Shown in pieces: positions 1-5,574 of a stretch of DNA of 7,081 nucleotides. The DNA comes from Candidatus Bathyarchaeota archaeon. GTDB lineage: Archaea; Thermoproteota; Bathyarchaeia; 40CM-2-53-6. The notes beneath the pieces are model-generated. The model was not told where the DNA came from. It saw only the letters and a program-made list of their open reading frames with translations, and did no database searches. The translations under genes and the position numbers were made by a program. Location: assembly GCA_005882955.1 (NCBI GenBank), contig VBBB01000086.1, forward strand, positions 10,445-17,525. Reading direction: 5' to 3'. Each line of letters opens with the position of its first letter. Within the stretch, counting starts at the first letter, position 1.

Positions 1-48
1 GGCTCCCCCATGCGCTTCACAGTTTTTGTTTCCATTCGTCTCAGCCAT
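1..48 (-). CDS. Possible 5' end of a gene running off the left edge
   Basis: On the minus strand an ATG at 48-46 opens a frame that stays open for all 16 codons to the window edge (reads MAETNGNKNCEAHGGA). It lies 76 nt downstream of the peroxidase stop on the same strand. No good Shine-Dalgarno is present: an AGGT sits one base before the ATG. A TATA-like CATATG lies about 36 nt upstream, near 82-87. Sixteen open codons can easily arise by chance and the peptide is not recognisable. It is listed only because the edge prevents a decision. Confidence 0.2.
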   Translation of the reverse strand, partial: MAETNGNKNCEAHGGA

Positions 49-124
49 ACCTAGGTATTGGCAGGTTGTTAGGTTTTGGCACATATGAAGTGTTGCCATG
101 ATCTCTTAGTAGTGGAATTTGTAA

Positions 125-1084
125 TTAGTCGGCCTGAATGTTCTCCAGAAACGTGGCGGATGGGACGAAGAAGAGGTTCCCGGTGACGGCGCGGCTGAAA
201 TCTAGCAGTCGGTCATAGTTGCCTTTGGGCTTGCCTACGAACATATTCTGAAGCATCTGTTCGATGGTGCGAGGAGATCGGCTGTAGCCGATGAAGTAGG
301 TTCCGAACTCTCCCTGACCGGCGTGACCGAAGGGCATGTTGTCCCGGAGTATCTTGATCTCCTTCCCGTCCTCCACTATCTTGGTTAGCGCGTTATGCGC
401 ATAGGTGGGCTTGACGGAATCATCCAGCTCTACGTCAGTCAGCTTTGTACGACCGACGATGTGTTCTTGCTTTTCCGTCGGCAGCTTATTCCAGTCGGCT
501 AGATTGTGGAGGTACTTTTGTACGATCACGTAGCTACCCGCGGTGAATGCGGGGTCTTCGTCGGCGATGAGGGTGACATCAAGAGCCTCCTGAGCCTTTG
601 GATTCTCTGTCCCGTCGACGAAGCCGATGAGGTCCCGGCTGTCGAAGAAACGGAATCCATGCACCTCGTCTACTGGAGAGATTGCGGATCCGAGCCGGGC
701 CATGATTCGCGTCGCCAGCTCGAAGCATAGATCCATCCGCTGTGCGCGGATATGGAAGAGCATGTCGCCTGGTGTTGAGACGGCGTGACGCTCCCCCGCG
801 CGGATCTCGTGGAACTTGTGCAGTTCTGCTGGCCTCGGCTGTCCGAAGAGCCGGTCCCATGCTTCGGACCCAAAGCCCAATACGCACGAAAGGCTTCCCT
901 CAAGTTCGCGAAAACCCACCGAGCGAACGAGGGCAGCAAGGTCTGCACAGAAGGATCGTATTGTACCTCGATTCCCAGCGCCAGGCTTGGCCGTCACCAC
1001 CAGAAAGATCGCGGCACGGGTGAGGGGTATAGCTACCGACTGAGGCAATGCATGTGAACCTTCTGGCGCAATCGGCTTCGACAT
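125..1084 (-). CDS. Dye-decolorizing (DyP-type) heme peroxidase, B-type
   Basis: This 319-residue protein belongs to the Dyp/YfeX peroxidases, which bind heme b and use H2O2 to oxidise bulky organic substrates. The family signature GxxDG is GFVDG at 154-158, placing the distal Asp at D157. The proximal heme-ligand His is best assigned to H230 (YAHN). The distal Arg and Asn are R247 and N249 in LRDNMPFG. The C-terminal block (about 262-308: YFIGYSRSP, then LLDFSRAVTGNLFFVPS) is typical of the B-type group, and the length is normal. There is no signal peptide or Tat motif, so it is probably cytoplasmic. The C-terminus (FLENIQAD) lacks a recognisable encapsulin-targeting tail. The ATG at 1084 leaves a normal short N-terminal lead before the first ferredoxin-like strand (AAIFLVV, 24-30). 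No Shine-Dalgarno precedes it; a palindrome ends 4 nt before the start. It is transcribed alone, divergently from the DUF2795 gene. The family call is secure; the substrate is unknown. Confidence 0.95.
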   Translation of the reverse strand: MSKPIAPEGSHALPQSVAIPLTRAAIFLVVTAKPGAGNRGTIRSFCADLAALVRSVGFRELEGSLSCVLGFGSEAWDRLFGQPRPAELHKFHEIRAGERHAVSTPGDMLFHIRAQRMDLCFELATRIMARLGSAISPVDEVHGFRFFDSRDLIGFVDGTENPKAQEALDVTLIADEDPAFTAGSYVIVQKYLHNLADWNKLPTEKQEHIVGRTKLTDVELDDSVKPTYAHNALTKIVEDGKEIKILRDNMPFGHAGQGEFGTYFIGYSRSPRTIEQMLQNMFVGKPKGNYDRLLDFSRAVTGNLFFVPSATFLENIQAD

Positions 1085-1088
1085 AGGC

Positions 1089-1120
1089 AGGGTTCCCCGT
1101 CCTTGAGGACGGAAAACCCT
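1089..1120. repeat. 32-bp imperfect palindrome abutting the peroxidase start codon
   Basis: On the plus strand the outer arms are AGGGTT (1089-1094) and AACCCT (1115-1120). The inner arms are CCGTCC (1097-1102) and GGACGG (1107-1112), around a TTGA loop (1103-1106). A CC/AA internal mismatch (1095-1096 against 1113-1114) separates the two 6-bp stems. On the minus strand the structure ends 4 nt before the peroxidase ATG, so it could form in the leader mRNA and cover the usual Shine-Dalgarno zone. The CCCCGTCCTT...AGGACGG core also resembles hairpins at the right ends of IS200/IS605 elements, where tnpB omega-RNA scaffolds end. No tnpA or tnpB is present, so a relic end or a regulatory hairpin are both open. 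Confidence 0.6.
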
Positions 1121-1286
1121 TACGGTCTTTTCTCTAGTCGGGTCATATTTGTTACGTCTGGGAATTTACTGAACCGCGCACATGCCCACGCATGCCATCT
1201 TCACTTCTTCCGTTAATTCTCGCTTGGCAGCGGAAAGGAGCTATCATCAAGAAGGTTCTTATCCATCTCACAACGCGGCGAACTCC

Positions 1287-1484
1287 ATGAGTAACTTGAA
1301 AACTGAACTCGAACACATCAAGCACCACATCAAGTATCCCGCGAACAAGACACAGGTCCTAGCAGCATGCAACAACATGACAGATGTTCCATCGACCGAC
1401 AAGGAATTCGTGACTAAGTCTCTCCCGGACAACAACTACAAGGGCCCAGAAGACGTCGTAAAGGCCCTCCTCAACAAAGTCTAA
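1287..1484 (+). CDS. Small DUF2795-family protein
   Basis: This is a 65-residue soluble protein starting MSNLKTELEHIKHHIKYPANK. The pattern matches the DUF2795 family: a short helix leading into YPA-K, a helical AA-N stretch, then a LPD--Y--PEDV-KAL C-terminal motif (here SLPDNNYKGPEDVVKALLNKV). No biochemical function is established for the family. I chose the ATG at 1287 because homology-like sequence begins only there. An in-frame ATG at 1182 would add 35 residues (HAIFTSSVNSRLAAERS...) that do not resemble the family. The AAGGAG at 1235-1240 has no start codon at the right distance, so translation is probably leaderless or weakly led. The gene is monocistronic, divergent from the peroxidase and followed by a strong T-run. 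The family assignment is by eye. Confidence 0.75.
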   Translation: MSNLKTELEHIKHHIKYPANKTQVLAACNNMTDVPSTDKEFVTKSLPDNNYKGPEDVVKALLNKV

Positions 1485-1779
1485 GCTTCCTCGAACTTCC
1501 CCTTTTTTTCTTTAACGTCTGACTTGTCGCGGCCGCATTCGGCGAATAGGCTTGTTCTAGATTATTTCGTCTGAAGAACACGACTTGGGCTCGGATATAT
1601 TCTTCCCGCTCGGATAACATGGTGAATACAAGCCCGCTCTTTTTGTACTTAATGTGCACGGGTCCATCTATGGACGTATGAGTCGATTCATTGACGGTAG
1701 ACGATAAGTAACTGGCCGACAAGAAATCGAGATGATCGAGGCATGTCGGCGATCGAGGTCTCAGCTCTTCAGAAATCAT
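1471..1779 (-). CDS. Doubtful antisense hypothetical protein filling the gap before the exporter
   Basis: A 102-codon frame covers the whole 258-nt gap between the DUF2795 gene and the ABC ATPase. It overlaps the 3' end of the former by 14 nt and the 5' end of the latter by 37 nt. The middle reads like a real protein (SIDGPVHIKYKKSGLVFT, then SEREEYIRAQVVFFRRNN, residues about 36-73). The flanks (N-terminal MISEELRPRSPT, C-terminal KKKRGSSRKLRLC) look like chance translation of a T-run and neighbouring coding sequence. No Shine-Dalgarno is visible, and I do not recognise a family. A shorter form from a TTG near residue 20 is possible. The gap probably also holds the exporter promoter, so I keep this entry at low confidence. 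Confidence 0.22.
   Translation of the reverse strand: MISEELRPRSPTCLDHLDFLSASYLSSTVNESTHTSIDGPVHIKYKKSGLVFTMLSEREEYIRAQVVFFRRNNLEQAYSPNAAATSQTLKKKRGSSRKLRLC
1503..1513 (+). terminator. T-rich transcription terminator after the DUF2795 gene
   Basis: Seven consecutive T residues (1503-1509), one C and three more T residues begin 18 nt after the DUF2795 stop codon. Uninterrupted T-runs on the non-template strand, without an obligatory hairpin, are the standard intrinsic archaeal termination signal. This is the clearest T-run in the window and would isolate the small gene from the exporter operon downstream. Confidence 0.65.
1704..1711 (+). promoter_or_regulatory. Candidate TATA-like box for the ABC exporter operon
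   Basis: The sequence ATAAGTAA, preceded by ACG, ends 31 nt before the ATPase start at 1743. This is a workable spacing for an archaeal TATA box driving a very short leader. The GAGG at 1738-1741 lies only one base from the ATG, too close for a normal Shine-Dalgarno. The match to the archaeal consensus is weak. Confidence 0.3.
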
Positions 1780-2693
1780 ATGGCCAGCTCAGAGCTGTGG
1801 ACGAAATATCATTCTCTGTGAACCAAGGAGAAGTATTCTCACTCCTGGGCCCAAACGGTGCGGGAAAGACAACAACGATAGAGATTCTTGAGGGCATAAG
1901 ACAGAGAGACGGGGGCAATGTGAGAGTTCTCGGGGTCGACCCTTGGACCAGTGGATATGCGCTGCACAAGAAGCTCGGAATCATTCCTCAAGGATTCACA
2001 TTCTTCCCCAAAGCGAAACCGAAAGAGGCAATCCAGTACTACGCAGACCTTTTCGGAGTGACCGTTGATTCCAGCGAGATCTTGCGGAAGGTCGTGCTCG
2101 ACGACGCTGTAAACACTTACTTCGAAGACCTCTCTGGGGGTCAGAAACAGAAAGTGGGACTCGCACTCTCCCTGGTAAACAATCCAGAGATGCTATTCCT
2201 CGACGAGCCCACAACCGGACTGGACCCCCAGGCGAGAAGAGCAGTCTGGGAAGTCATCCGTGAACTCAAGAAGGAAGGACGAAGCATAATGCTCACAACC
2301 CACTATCTCGAAGAAGCAGAAGTGCTTGCTGATCGCGTCGCTATAATGAACAAAGGAAAGATTGCCGCGATAGGCACCCCTGCCGAGATCATCGCCCAGC
2401 ACGGATCAGGGGAGAGGCTCGAATTTCGTGGAGACCAGAAACTCGCGGATTACCTTCGAGAACATACGAACTTGGACGTAGGTCTTGATGGCAATAATCT
2501 AGTCAGGGTGCGCATTGGCGAAAAACATGACATTCTAGTCGCTCTGGAGAGCATGGAAAGATCTGGACTAGACTGGGCCGATCTCAAGACTAGAAAGGAT
2601 AGCCTTGAAGACGTATTCATAAAACTCGTTGGATTCGCGATAGAAGAAGGCGGCGGAATCAAGCAGATCGGGAATTCCGGTCGAGGAGCATAG
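1743..2693 (+). CDS. ABC-2 exporter ATP-binding protein (DrrA/CcmA type)
   Basis: This 316-residue cytoplasmic ATPase powers the permease encoded next. All nucleotide-binding motifs are intact: Walker A GPNGAGKTT (36-44, K42), Q-loop Q83, signature LSGGQ (130-134), Walker B LFLDEP (151-156, catalytic E155), D-loop GLDP (159-162) and switch H187 in TTH. Residues from about 215 form the C-terminal accessory domain of this class, closing with the typical DSLEDVFIKL (286-295). Similar ATPases serve exporters of antibiotics, lipids, polysaccharides or ions, so the substrate cannot be predicted. The ATG at 1743 gives the usual N-terminus (MSAIEVSALQKSYG). The stop codon TAG shares its G with the permease GTG start, and a GAGGAG just before it should couple the two translations. 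Confidence 0.95.
   Translation: MSAIEVSALQKSYGQLRAVDEISFSVNQGEVFSLLGPNGAGKTTTIEILEGIRQRDGGNVRVLGVDPWTSGYALHKKLGIIPQGFTFFPKAKPKEAIQYYADLFGVTVDSSEILRKVVLDDAVNTYFEDLSGGQKQKVGLALSLVNNPEMLFLDEPTTGLDPQARRAVWEVIRELKKEGRSIMLTTHYLEEAEVLADRVAIMNKGKIAAIGTPAEIIAQHGSGERLEFRGDQKLADYLREHTNLDVGLDGNNLVRVRIGEKHDILVALESMERSGLDWADLKTRKDSLEDVFIKLVGFAIEEGGGIKQIGNSGRGA
2683..2688 (+). promoter_or_regulatory. Shine-Dalgarno GAGGAG inside the ATPase end, serving the permease
   Basis: GAGGAG lies in the last codons of the ATPase gene. It is 4 nt before the GTG at 2693, which overlaps the ATPase stop, and 7 nt before the next codon, an in-frame TTG at 2696. The spacing favours the TTG slightly and the codon favours the GTG; the protein differs by one residue. 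The arrangement indicates translational coupling. Confidence 0.6.
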
Positions 2694-3793
2694 TGTTGGC
2701 GAGTCTGAAGCGAACTCTTTCTGACCTCAAAATATTCAGTCGCGGTTATCTGAGAAACAAGATCGGCCTCTTCTTCTCACTCGTCTTCCCCATCATACTG
2801 ATCCTTCTCTTCGGCTCGATCTTCTCAGGAAGCAGCGGACCAATACAGGTCTACGTCCAAAACCAGGACAGCCCATCGCCAAGTCCGAGCGGAGGATTCG
2901 TAACTGCTCTGAACAGCACAAACGTAGTGAGAACTGTGCTCGTGGACAACTCGACTAATTTCTCCCAATACCTACTCAGCCACTCAGCAACCGCGGGCGT
3001 ACTGATACCCAAGGGGTTCTCGGCAAGCTACATTTTGAAGAAACCGGTGAATGTGACGATCTACACGAATCCTGCCGATACGTCGAGTGGAATAGTTGTT
3101 GCGACCGTGAATGAAGTAGTCAATGCTTTCAATCTCAACCGCACAGGCAGCACGCCTGTAATCGGCACTCAATGTCTCCCCATCGCGTCCCAATCCTACA
3201 AGTACATCGATTTTCTAGTACCGGGGCTCATCGGGTTCACTGTTCTAACTAGCCCAATGTTCTCACTCGTCAACATATCTTCAGAATACAAGAAGACAAA
3301 ACTCTTCAAGCAATTATCGTTGACACCTCTCACCAAGGGCGAGTGGCTGACCTCCAAGATAATCTGGTACACACTACTATCGATCATATCCTACCTACTG
3401 ATGACATTCGTCGGAATCACCCTATTCGGGGCACATGTAGGCATCACGCCACTGGTCTTGCCGTTCCTAGTAATCGGTCCCCTCTTCTTCGTCTCCCTCG
3501 GAATGCTGGTTGGAACCCTGACCAAGAGCGTAGAATCAGCGGCGGTCGTCGGCAACCTGATCACTTTCCCGATGATGTTTCTCTCCGGCACATTCTTCCC
3601 TGTCAACACCATGCCCCAATATCTCCAGAACGTGGCCCACGTACTGCCATTATTCTACGTCATAGATGGACTAAACCAAGTTATGATCTTCAATAATACT
3701 TCTCAGATGCTCTATGACGCAGCTATTGTTCTTGCGGGTGCCATCATAGTCTTCGTTCTAGCAGTGGGCTTGTTCAAGTGGCGAGAGGACTAG
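2693..3793 (+). CDS. ABC-2 type transporter permease
   Basis: This 366-residue integral membrane protein is the export channel partner of the ATPase just upstream. Six membrane helices are visible: about 24-44, 172-194, 223-246, 251-275, 283-303 and 342-362. A large extracytoplasmic domain (about 47-170) lies between helices 1 and 2, the usual ABC2 permease plan. The FLVPGLIGFTVLTSPMF stretch at helix 2 and the FLSGTFFPVNTMP...LPLFYVIDGLN segment (296-328) are characteristic of the family. The outer domain carries five N-x-S/T sequons (N74, N86, N89, N120, N149), which fits an archaeal surface-exposed, possibly glycosylated domain. A Pro/Ser-rich stretch (PSPSPSGG, 61-68) probably forms a flexible link. 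The start is GTG (or the next codon, TTG). No regulator gene is adjacent, and no clear T-run follows the stop. Confidence 0.93.
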   Translation: MLASLKRTLSDLKIFSRGYLRNKIGLFFSLVFPIILILLFGSIFSGSSGPIQVYVQNQDSPSPSPSGGFVTALNSTNVVRTVLVDNSTNFSQYLLSHSATAGVLIPKGFSASYILKKPVNVTIYTNPADTSSGIVVATVNEVVNAFNLNRTGSTPVIGTQCLPIASQSYKYIDFLVPGLIGFTVLTSPMFSLVNISSEYKKTKLFKQLSLTPLTKGEWLTSKIIWYTLLSIISYLLMTFVGITLFGAHVGITPLVLPFLVIGPLFFVSLGMLVGTLTKSVESAAVVGNLITFPMMFLSGTFFPVNTMPQYLQNVAHVLPLFYVIDGLNQVMIFNNTSQMLYDAAIVLAGAIIVFVLAVGLFKWRED

Positions 3794-3890
3794 ATCGGAA
3801 AGGCCCGCCATCGATTAGTGTATCTCAAAGTGCACAATCACTAGCTGTTGTGGACCTGTTCGCTAAATGTTCAGCAATGAAGAGTGGGGA

Positions 3891-3923
3891 CGAATATGAC
3901 CGTGCTAAGAATTAGTCTTAAAG
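3891..3923 (+). promoter_or_regulatory. Promoter region of the cupredoxin operon with a small dyad
   Basis: Two TATA-like boxes precede the cupredoxin ATG at 3946. GAATATGA (3891-3898) would place transcription near 3920 and leave a leader containing GAGGG (3935-3939, 6 nt before ATG). TCTTAAAG (3916-3923), centred 26 nt before the ATG, would give a leaderless message. The dyad TAAGA-ATTAG-TCTTA (3906-3920) is a perfect 5-bp inverted repeat with a 5-nt spacer and overlaps the second box, as an operator would. Which start is used cannot be told from the sequence. Confidence 0.4.
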
Positions 3924-3945
3924 CTCGACCGCTTGAGGGCTTCTC

Positions 3946-4452
3946 ATGACCCCATCGGGATTCGGAAAGCTTTCGTCAGCGAAGTTGCTTACGGCCGCAG
4001 CGCTCATCGCTGTATTCAGCGGTGCCGTGGTGGGCCTAAGCGTTGGATATGTTGTACATTATTCCGCTCCGGTTACGAGAACATTCTATCTTTTCGATGG
4101 CACTGTCCCTTTCAATGAAACGATGTTTTATGGGCACCCCCACGACACGTTCGTACCGGACACGATCACCGTCAACAAAGGAGACCATGTCCTCATTCAC
4201 TACGTCAACATAGAGGATAAAGGCGAAGCCCATACCTACACGATGGACCCGCCTTACACGTTTGACGCAACCATTTATGGAAATGCGACGCAACAAGGAA
4301 TTGTCAGCACAGTAACGACCAAAGATAGGATCATTCTAGCTCAAGGCCAGAATGCCACCATAACTTTCACTGCAAGTTGGGCGGGCGTCTTCCGCTACTA
4401 CTGTGACTTCCACCAACCGACGATGACCGGGTACCTGGTGGTAATCGGTTAG
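3946..4452 (+). CDS. Membrane-anchored cupredoxin (type 1 copper protein)
   Basis: This is a 168-residue protein. An N-terminal hydrophobic helix (about 12-38, uncleaved or signal-like) is followed by a single cupredoxin domain (about 60-168) that should face outside. The predicted copper ligands are H96 (GEAHTYTM) and the C-terminal cluster C153, H156, M160 in YYCDFHQPTMTGYLVV. The C-x2-H-x3-M spacing fits a mononuclear blue copper site and differs from the x4 of plastocyanin and x2 of amicyanin. No second Cys is present, so it is not CuA. Three sequons (N57, N113, N136) fit an exported archaeal protein. The likely role is electron transfer at the outer membrane face; partner unknown. GAGGG ends 6 nt before the ATG. 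The stop overlaps the Shine-Dalgarno of the following membrane-protein gene, so the two form an operon. Confidence 0.88.
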   Translation: MTPSGFGKLSSAKLLTAAALIAVFSGAVVGLSVGYVVHYSAPVTRTFYLFDGTVPFNETMFYGHPHDTFVPDTITVNKGDHVLIHYVNIEDKGEAHTYTMDPPYTFDATIYGNATQQGIVSTVTTKDRIILAQGQNATITFTASWAGVFRYYCDFHQPTMTGYLVVIG

Positions 4453-4455
4453 GAG
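4451..4455 (+). promoter_or_regulatory. Shine-Dalgarno AGGAG overlapping the cupredoxin stop
   Basis: AGGAG begins inside the TAG stop of the cupredoxin gene. The following ATG codons at 4457, 4460 and 4466 lie 1, 4 and 10 nt away. The first is too close, so translation probably begins at 4460 or 4466. The overlap suggests coupled translation of the cupredoxin and the membrane protein. Confidence 0.6.
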
Positions 4456-4456
4456 A

Positions 4457-4810
4457 ATGATGAGAATGAAATTGCTTAGATGGACTGGCGTAGTATTACT
4501 CCTCGCAACTGGGATTCTCGATTTCTACTATGGAAACTCGTTCGCTGGATTCTACGAGAATCTCTGGTACGTCATGGGAGGAATCTACATCTTCGCGGCC
4601 ATAGTCATCGCCGCAAACATAGAGCCGCATTTCTCGCAACTCACGGTCTTCGCCTACACACTATTTCTATGGTCAGTGTGGGCAACTGTCGCGTTGGAAA
4701 CAGGGACGGGTCTAGATGCTGTTGCCTACGCTGACAAGGCGATTGAGGCGATCCTCGCTGTCAATATGGTCCTGCTATTTCGCAACTCCCGTGCTGGCTT
4801 AATCGTCTGA
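4457..4810 (+). CDS. Unrecognised small four-helix membrane protein, partner gene of the cupredoxin
   Basis: I do not recognise a family. The longest form is 117 residues. In-frame ATGs at 4460 and 4466 are better spaced from the AGGAG at 4451-4455, giving 116 or 114 residues. Four hydrophobic helices are visible at about 7-24, 36-53, 61-81 and 92-107, with short loops and almost no soluble domain. Aromatic residues are frequent (LDFYYGNSFAGFYENLWYVMGGIY, 21-44). There is one His (H58) and no Cys, so no obvious metal or heme site is built from Cys. Acidic residues fall near helix ends (E34, E56, E81, D87, D93, E97). The gene begins 4-13 nt after the cupredoxin stop, so the two products are probably made together and may interact. 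It could be a membrane anchor, assembly factor or quinone-side partner; none of these is shown by the sequence. Confidence 0.8.
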   Translation: MMRMKLLRWTGVVLLLATGILDFYYGNSFAGFYENLWYVMGGIYIFAAIVIAANIEPHFSQLTVFAYTLFLWSVWATVALETGTGLDAVAYADKAIEAILAVNMVLLFRNSRAGLIV

Positions 4811-4940
4811 AAGAAGGCCAGTTTTGGCTGTAAGTGCCTCCGCCTCTCGATCTAATATTCCGCGCTCAACTCGTGGATCTGTCACTGTTGCCGTCTGAGA
4901 CGTCATTCTGTCACTCCAGCGGGCTTTTCCTAGTTATGAC

Positions 4941-4950
4941 AAAGATAATT
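4941..4950 (+). promoter_or_regulatory. Candidate BRE/TATA element for the UspA gene
   Basis: AAAGATAATT ends 31 nt before the UspA ATG at 4982. A purine-rich AAAG followed by an AT-rich box resembles an archaeal BRE plus TATA and would yield a leader of about 10 nt or less. No convincing Shine-Dalgarno precedes the ATG, which agrees with a very short leader. The rest of the 171-nt gap from 4811 shows only a weak 4-bp inverted repeat (GCCA/TGGC, 4817-4828). Confidence 0.4.
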
Positions 4951-4981
4951 CACGCCAACAGAAGAGCTGGTTGCGCGAAAA

Positions 4982-5509
4982 ATGCGGACGATTCTCGCTG
5001 CTGTCGACCAATCTCGCCATGCTCATGATGTGATGAGCCGAGCTGCTGAGCTGGCAGTCCTGCTAAGGAACGACCTAGTTGTTCTTAGTGTGGTCAGTTC
5101 GGACCCGATGAAGCAGTTCAGTATCGTCGAGGAACAGAATCGATTTGCCAGTTTTCATCGGGAATTGATTTTCAAACACTTTCCGGAAAATAGTCTCGCG
5201 GTCGAACCGCACGGGGGAAATGGTGGAGTGTACCGATATGGTACTGCTGGAGTGAGGGTCCAGTCGCGGATTTTATCGGGTAATGTTGTCGACAAGATTT
5301 GCGACTGCGCGGAGGAGGTCAATGCCGACATCGTCCTTGTTGGCAGTAGGGGGCTAGGCAATATCGGTAGCCTCGTCCTCGGCAGCGTCTCTGAGAGAGT
5401 GGTCCACAAATCTGCTCGGTCGGTATTGGTTGTCAAGGGTGAAAGACTTGATGGCGAAGACTGGCAGGGACTTTCCTCTGCCCAGAAGTCTGGCGCCTCA
5501 AGAGTCTAG
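4982..5509 (+). CDS. Universal stress protein, UspA family
   Basis: This is a single-domain, 175-residue cytoplasmic protein with the Usp alpha/beta fold. The N-terminal strand MRTILAAVDQS carries the conserved D9 of the nucleotide pocket. Near the C-terminus the ATP-binding signature G-x2-G-x9-G-S is complete (G121, G124, G134, S135), followed by the final strand SVLVVKG (147-153). It therefore belongs to the ATP-binding Usp class, which acts in stress or energy-state responses. The middle part (about 40-105) is less conserved and rich in Gly and His (EPHGGNGGVYRYG). A polar tail of about 20 residues follows the last strand. At 175 residues it is somewhat longer than the common 140-150. The gene stands alone and converges on the carbamate kinase gene across a 65-nt gap. 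Confidence 0.93.
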   Translation: MRTILAAVDQSRHAHDVMSRAAELAVLLRNDLVVLSVVSSDPMKQFSIVEEQNRFASFHRELIFKHFPENSLAVEPHGGNGGVYRYGTAGVRVQSRILSGNVVDKICDCAEEVNADIVLVGSRGLGNIGSLVLGSVSERVVHKSARSVLVVKGERLDGEDWQGLSSAQKSGASRV

Positions 5510-5554
5510 GGACCCTTAATCATAGTGCCAGATGCATCGTTATTTCTCCAACCG

Positions 5555-5559
5555 AAAAA
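5555..5559 (-). terminator. Short T-run after the carbamate kinase gene
   Basis: On the minus strand five T residues occur 16-20 nt after the carbamate kinase stop. This is a plausible but minimal archaeal termination signal in the 65-nt gap between convergent genes. No matching T-run follows the UspA gene on the plus strand. Confidence 0.3.
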
Positions 5560-5574
5560 TTGCAGTTGCCCTTC

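Noticed and set aside
1182..1286. N-terminal extension of the DUF2795 gene from the ATG at 1182
   Set aside because: The 35 added residues do not resemble the family and no Shine-Dalgarno precedes that ATG. The ATG at 1287 gives the expected length.
1734..1758. Direct repeat GATCGAGG (1734-1741 and 1751-1758) flanking the ABC ATPase start
   Set aside because: Eight bases at this spacing can arise by chance, and the second copy is explained by coding sequence.
3343..3696. 117-codon plus-strand frame within the permease gene
   Set aside because: Out-of-frame translation of the permease; rich in His, Arg and Pro with no family pattern.
3833..3852. CACAA/TTGTG inverted repeat after the permease gene, considered as a terminator
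   Set aside because: Only a 5-bp stem with a 10-nt loop and no T-run after it.
4817..4828. GCCA-GTTT-TGGC after the four-helix membrane protein gene, considered as a terminator
   Set aside because: A four-bp stem without a trailing T-run is too weak to call.
4834..5028. 64-codon plus-strand frame starting at a GTG before the UspA gene
   Set aside because: It overlaps the UspA start out of frame, its sequence (CAKNADDSRCCRPISPCS) looks like frame-shifted UspA, and it has no ribosome-binding site.
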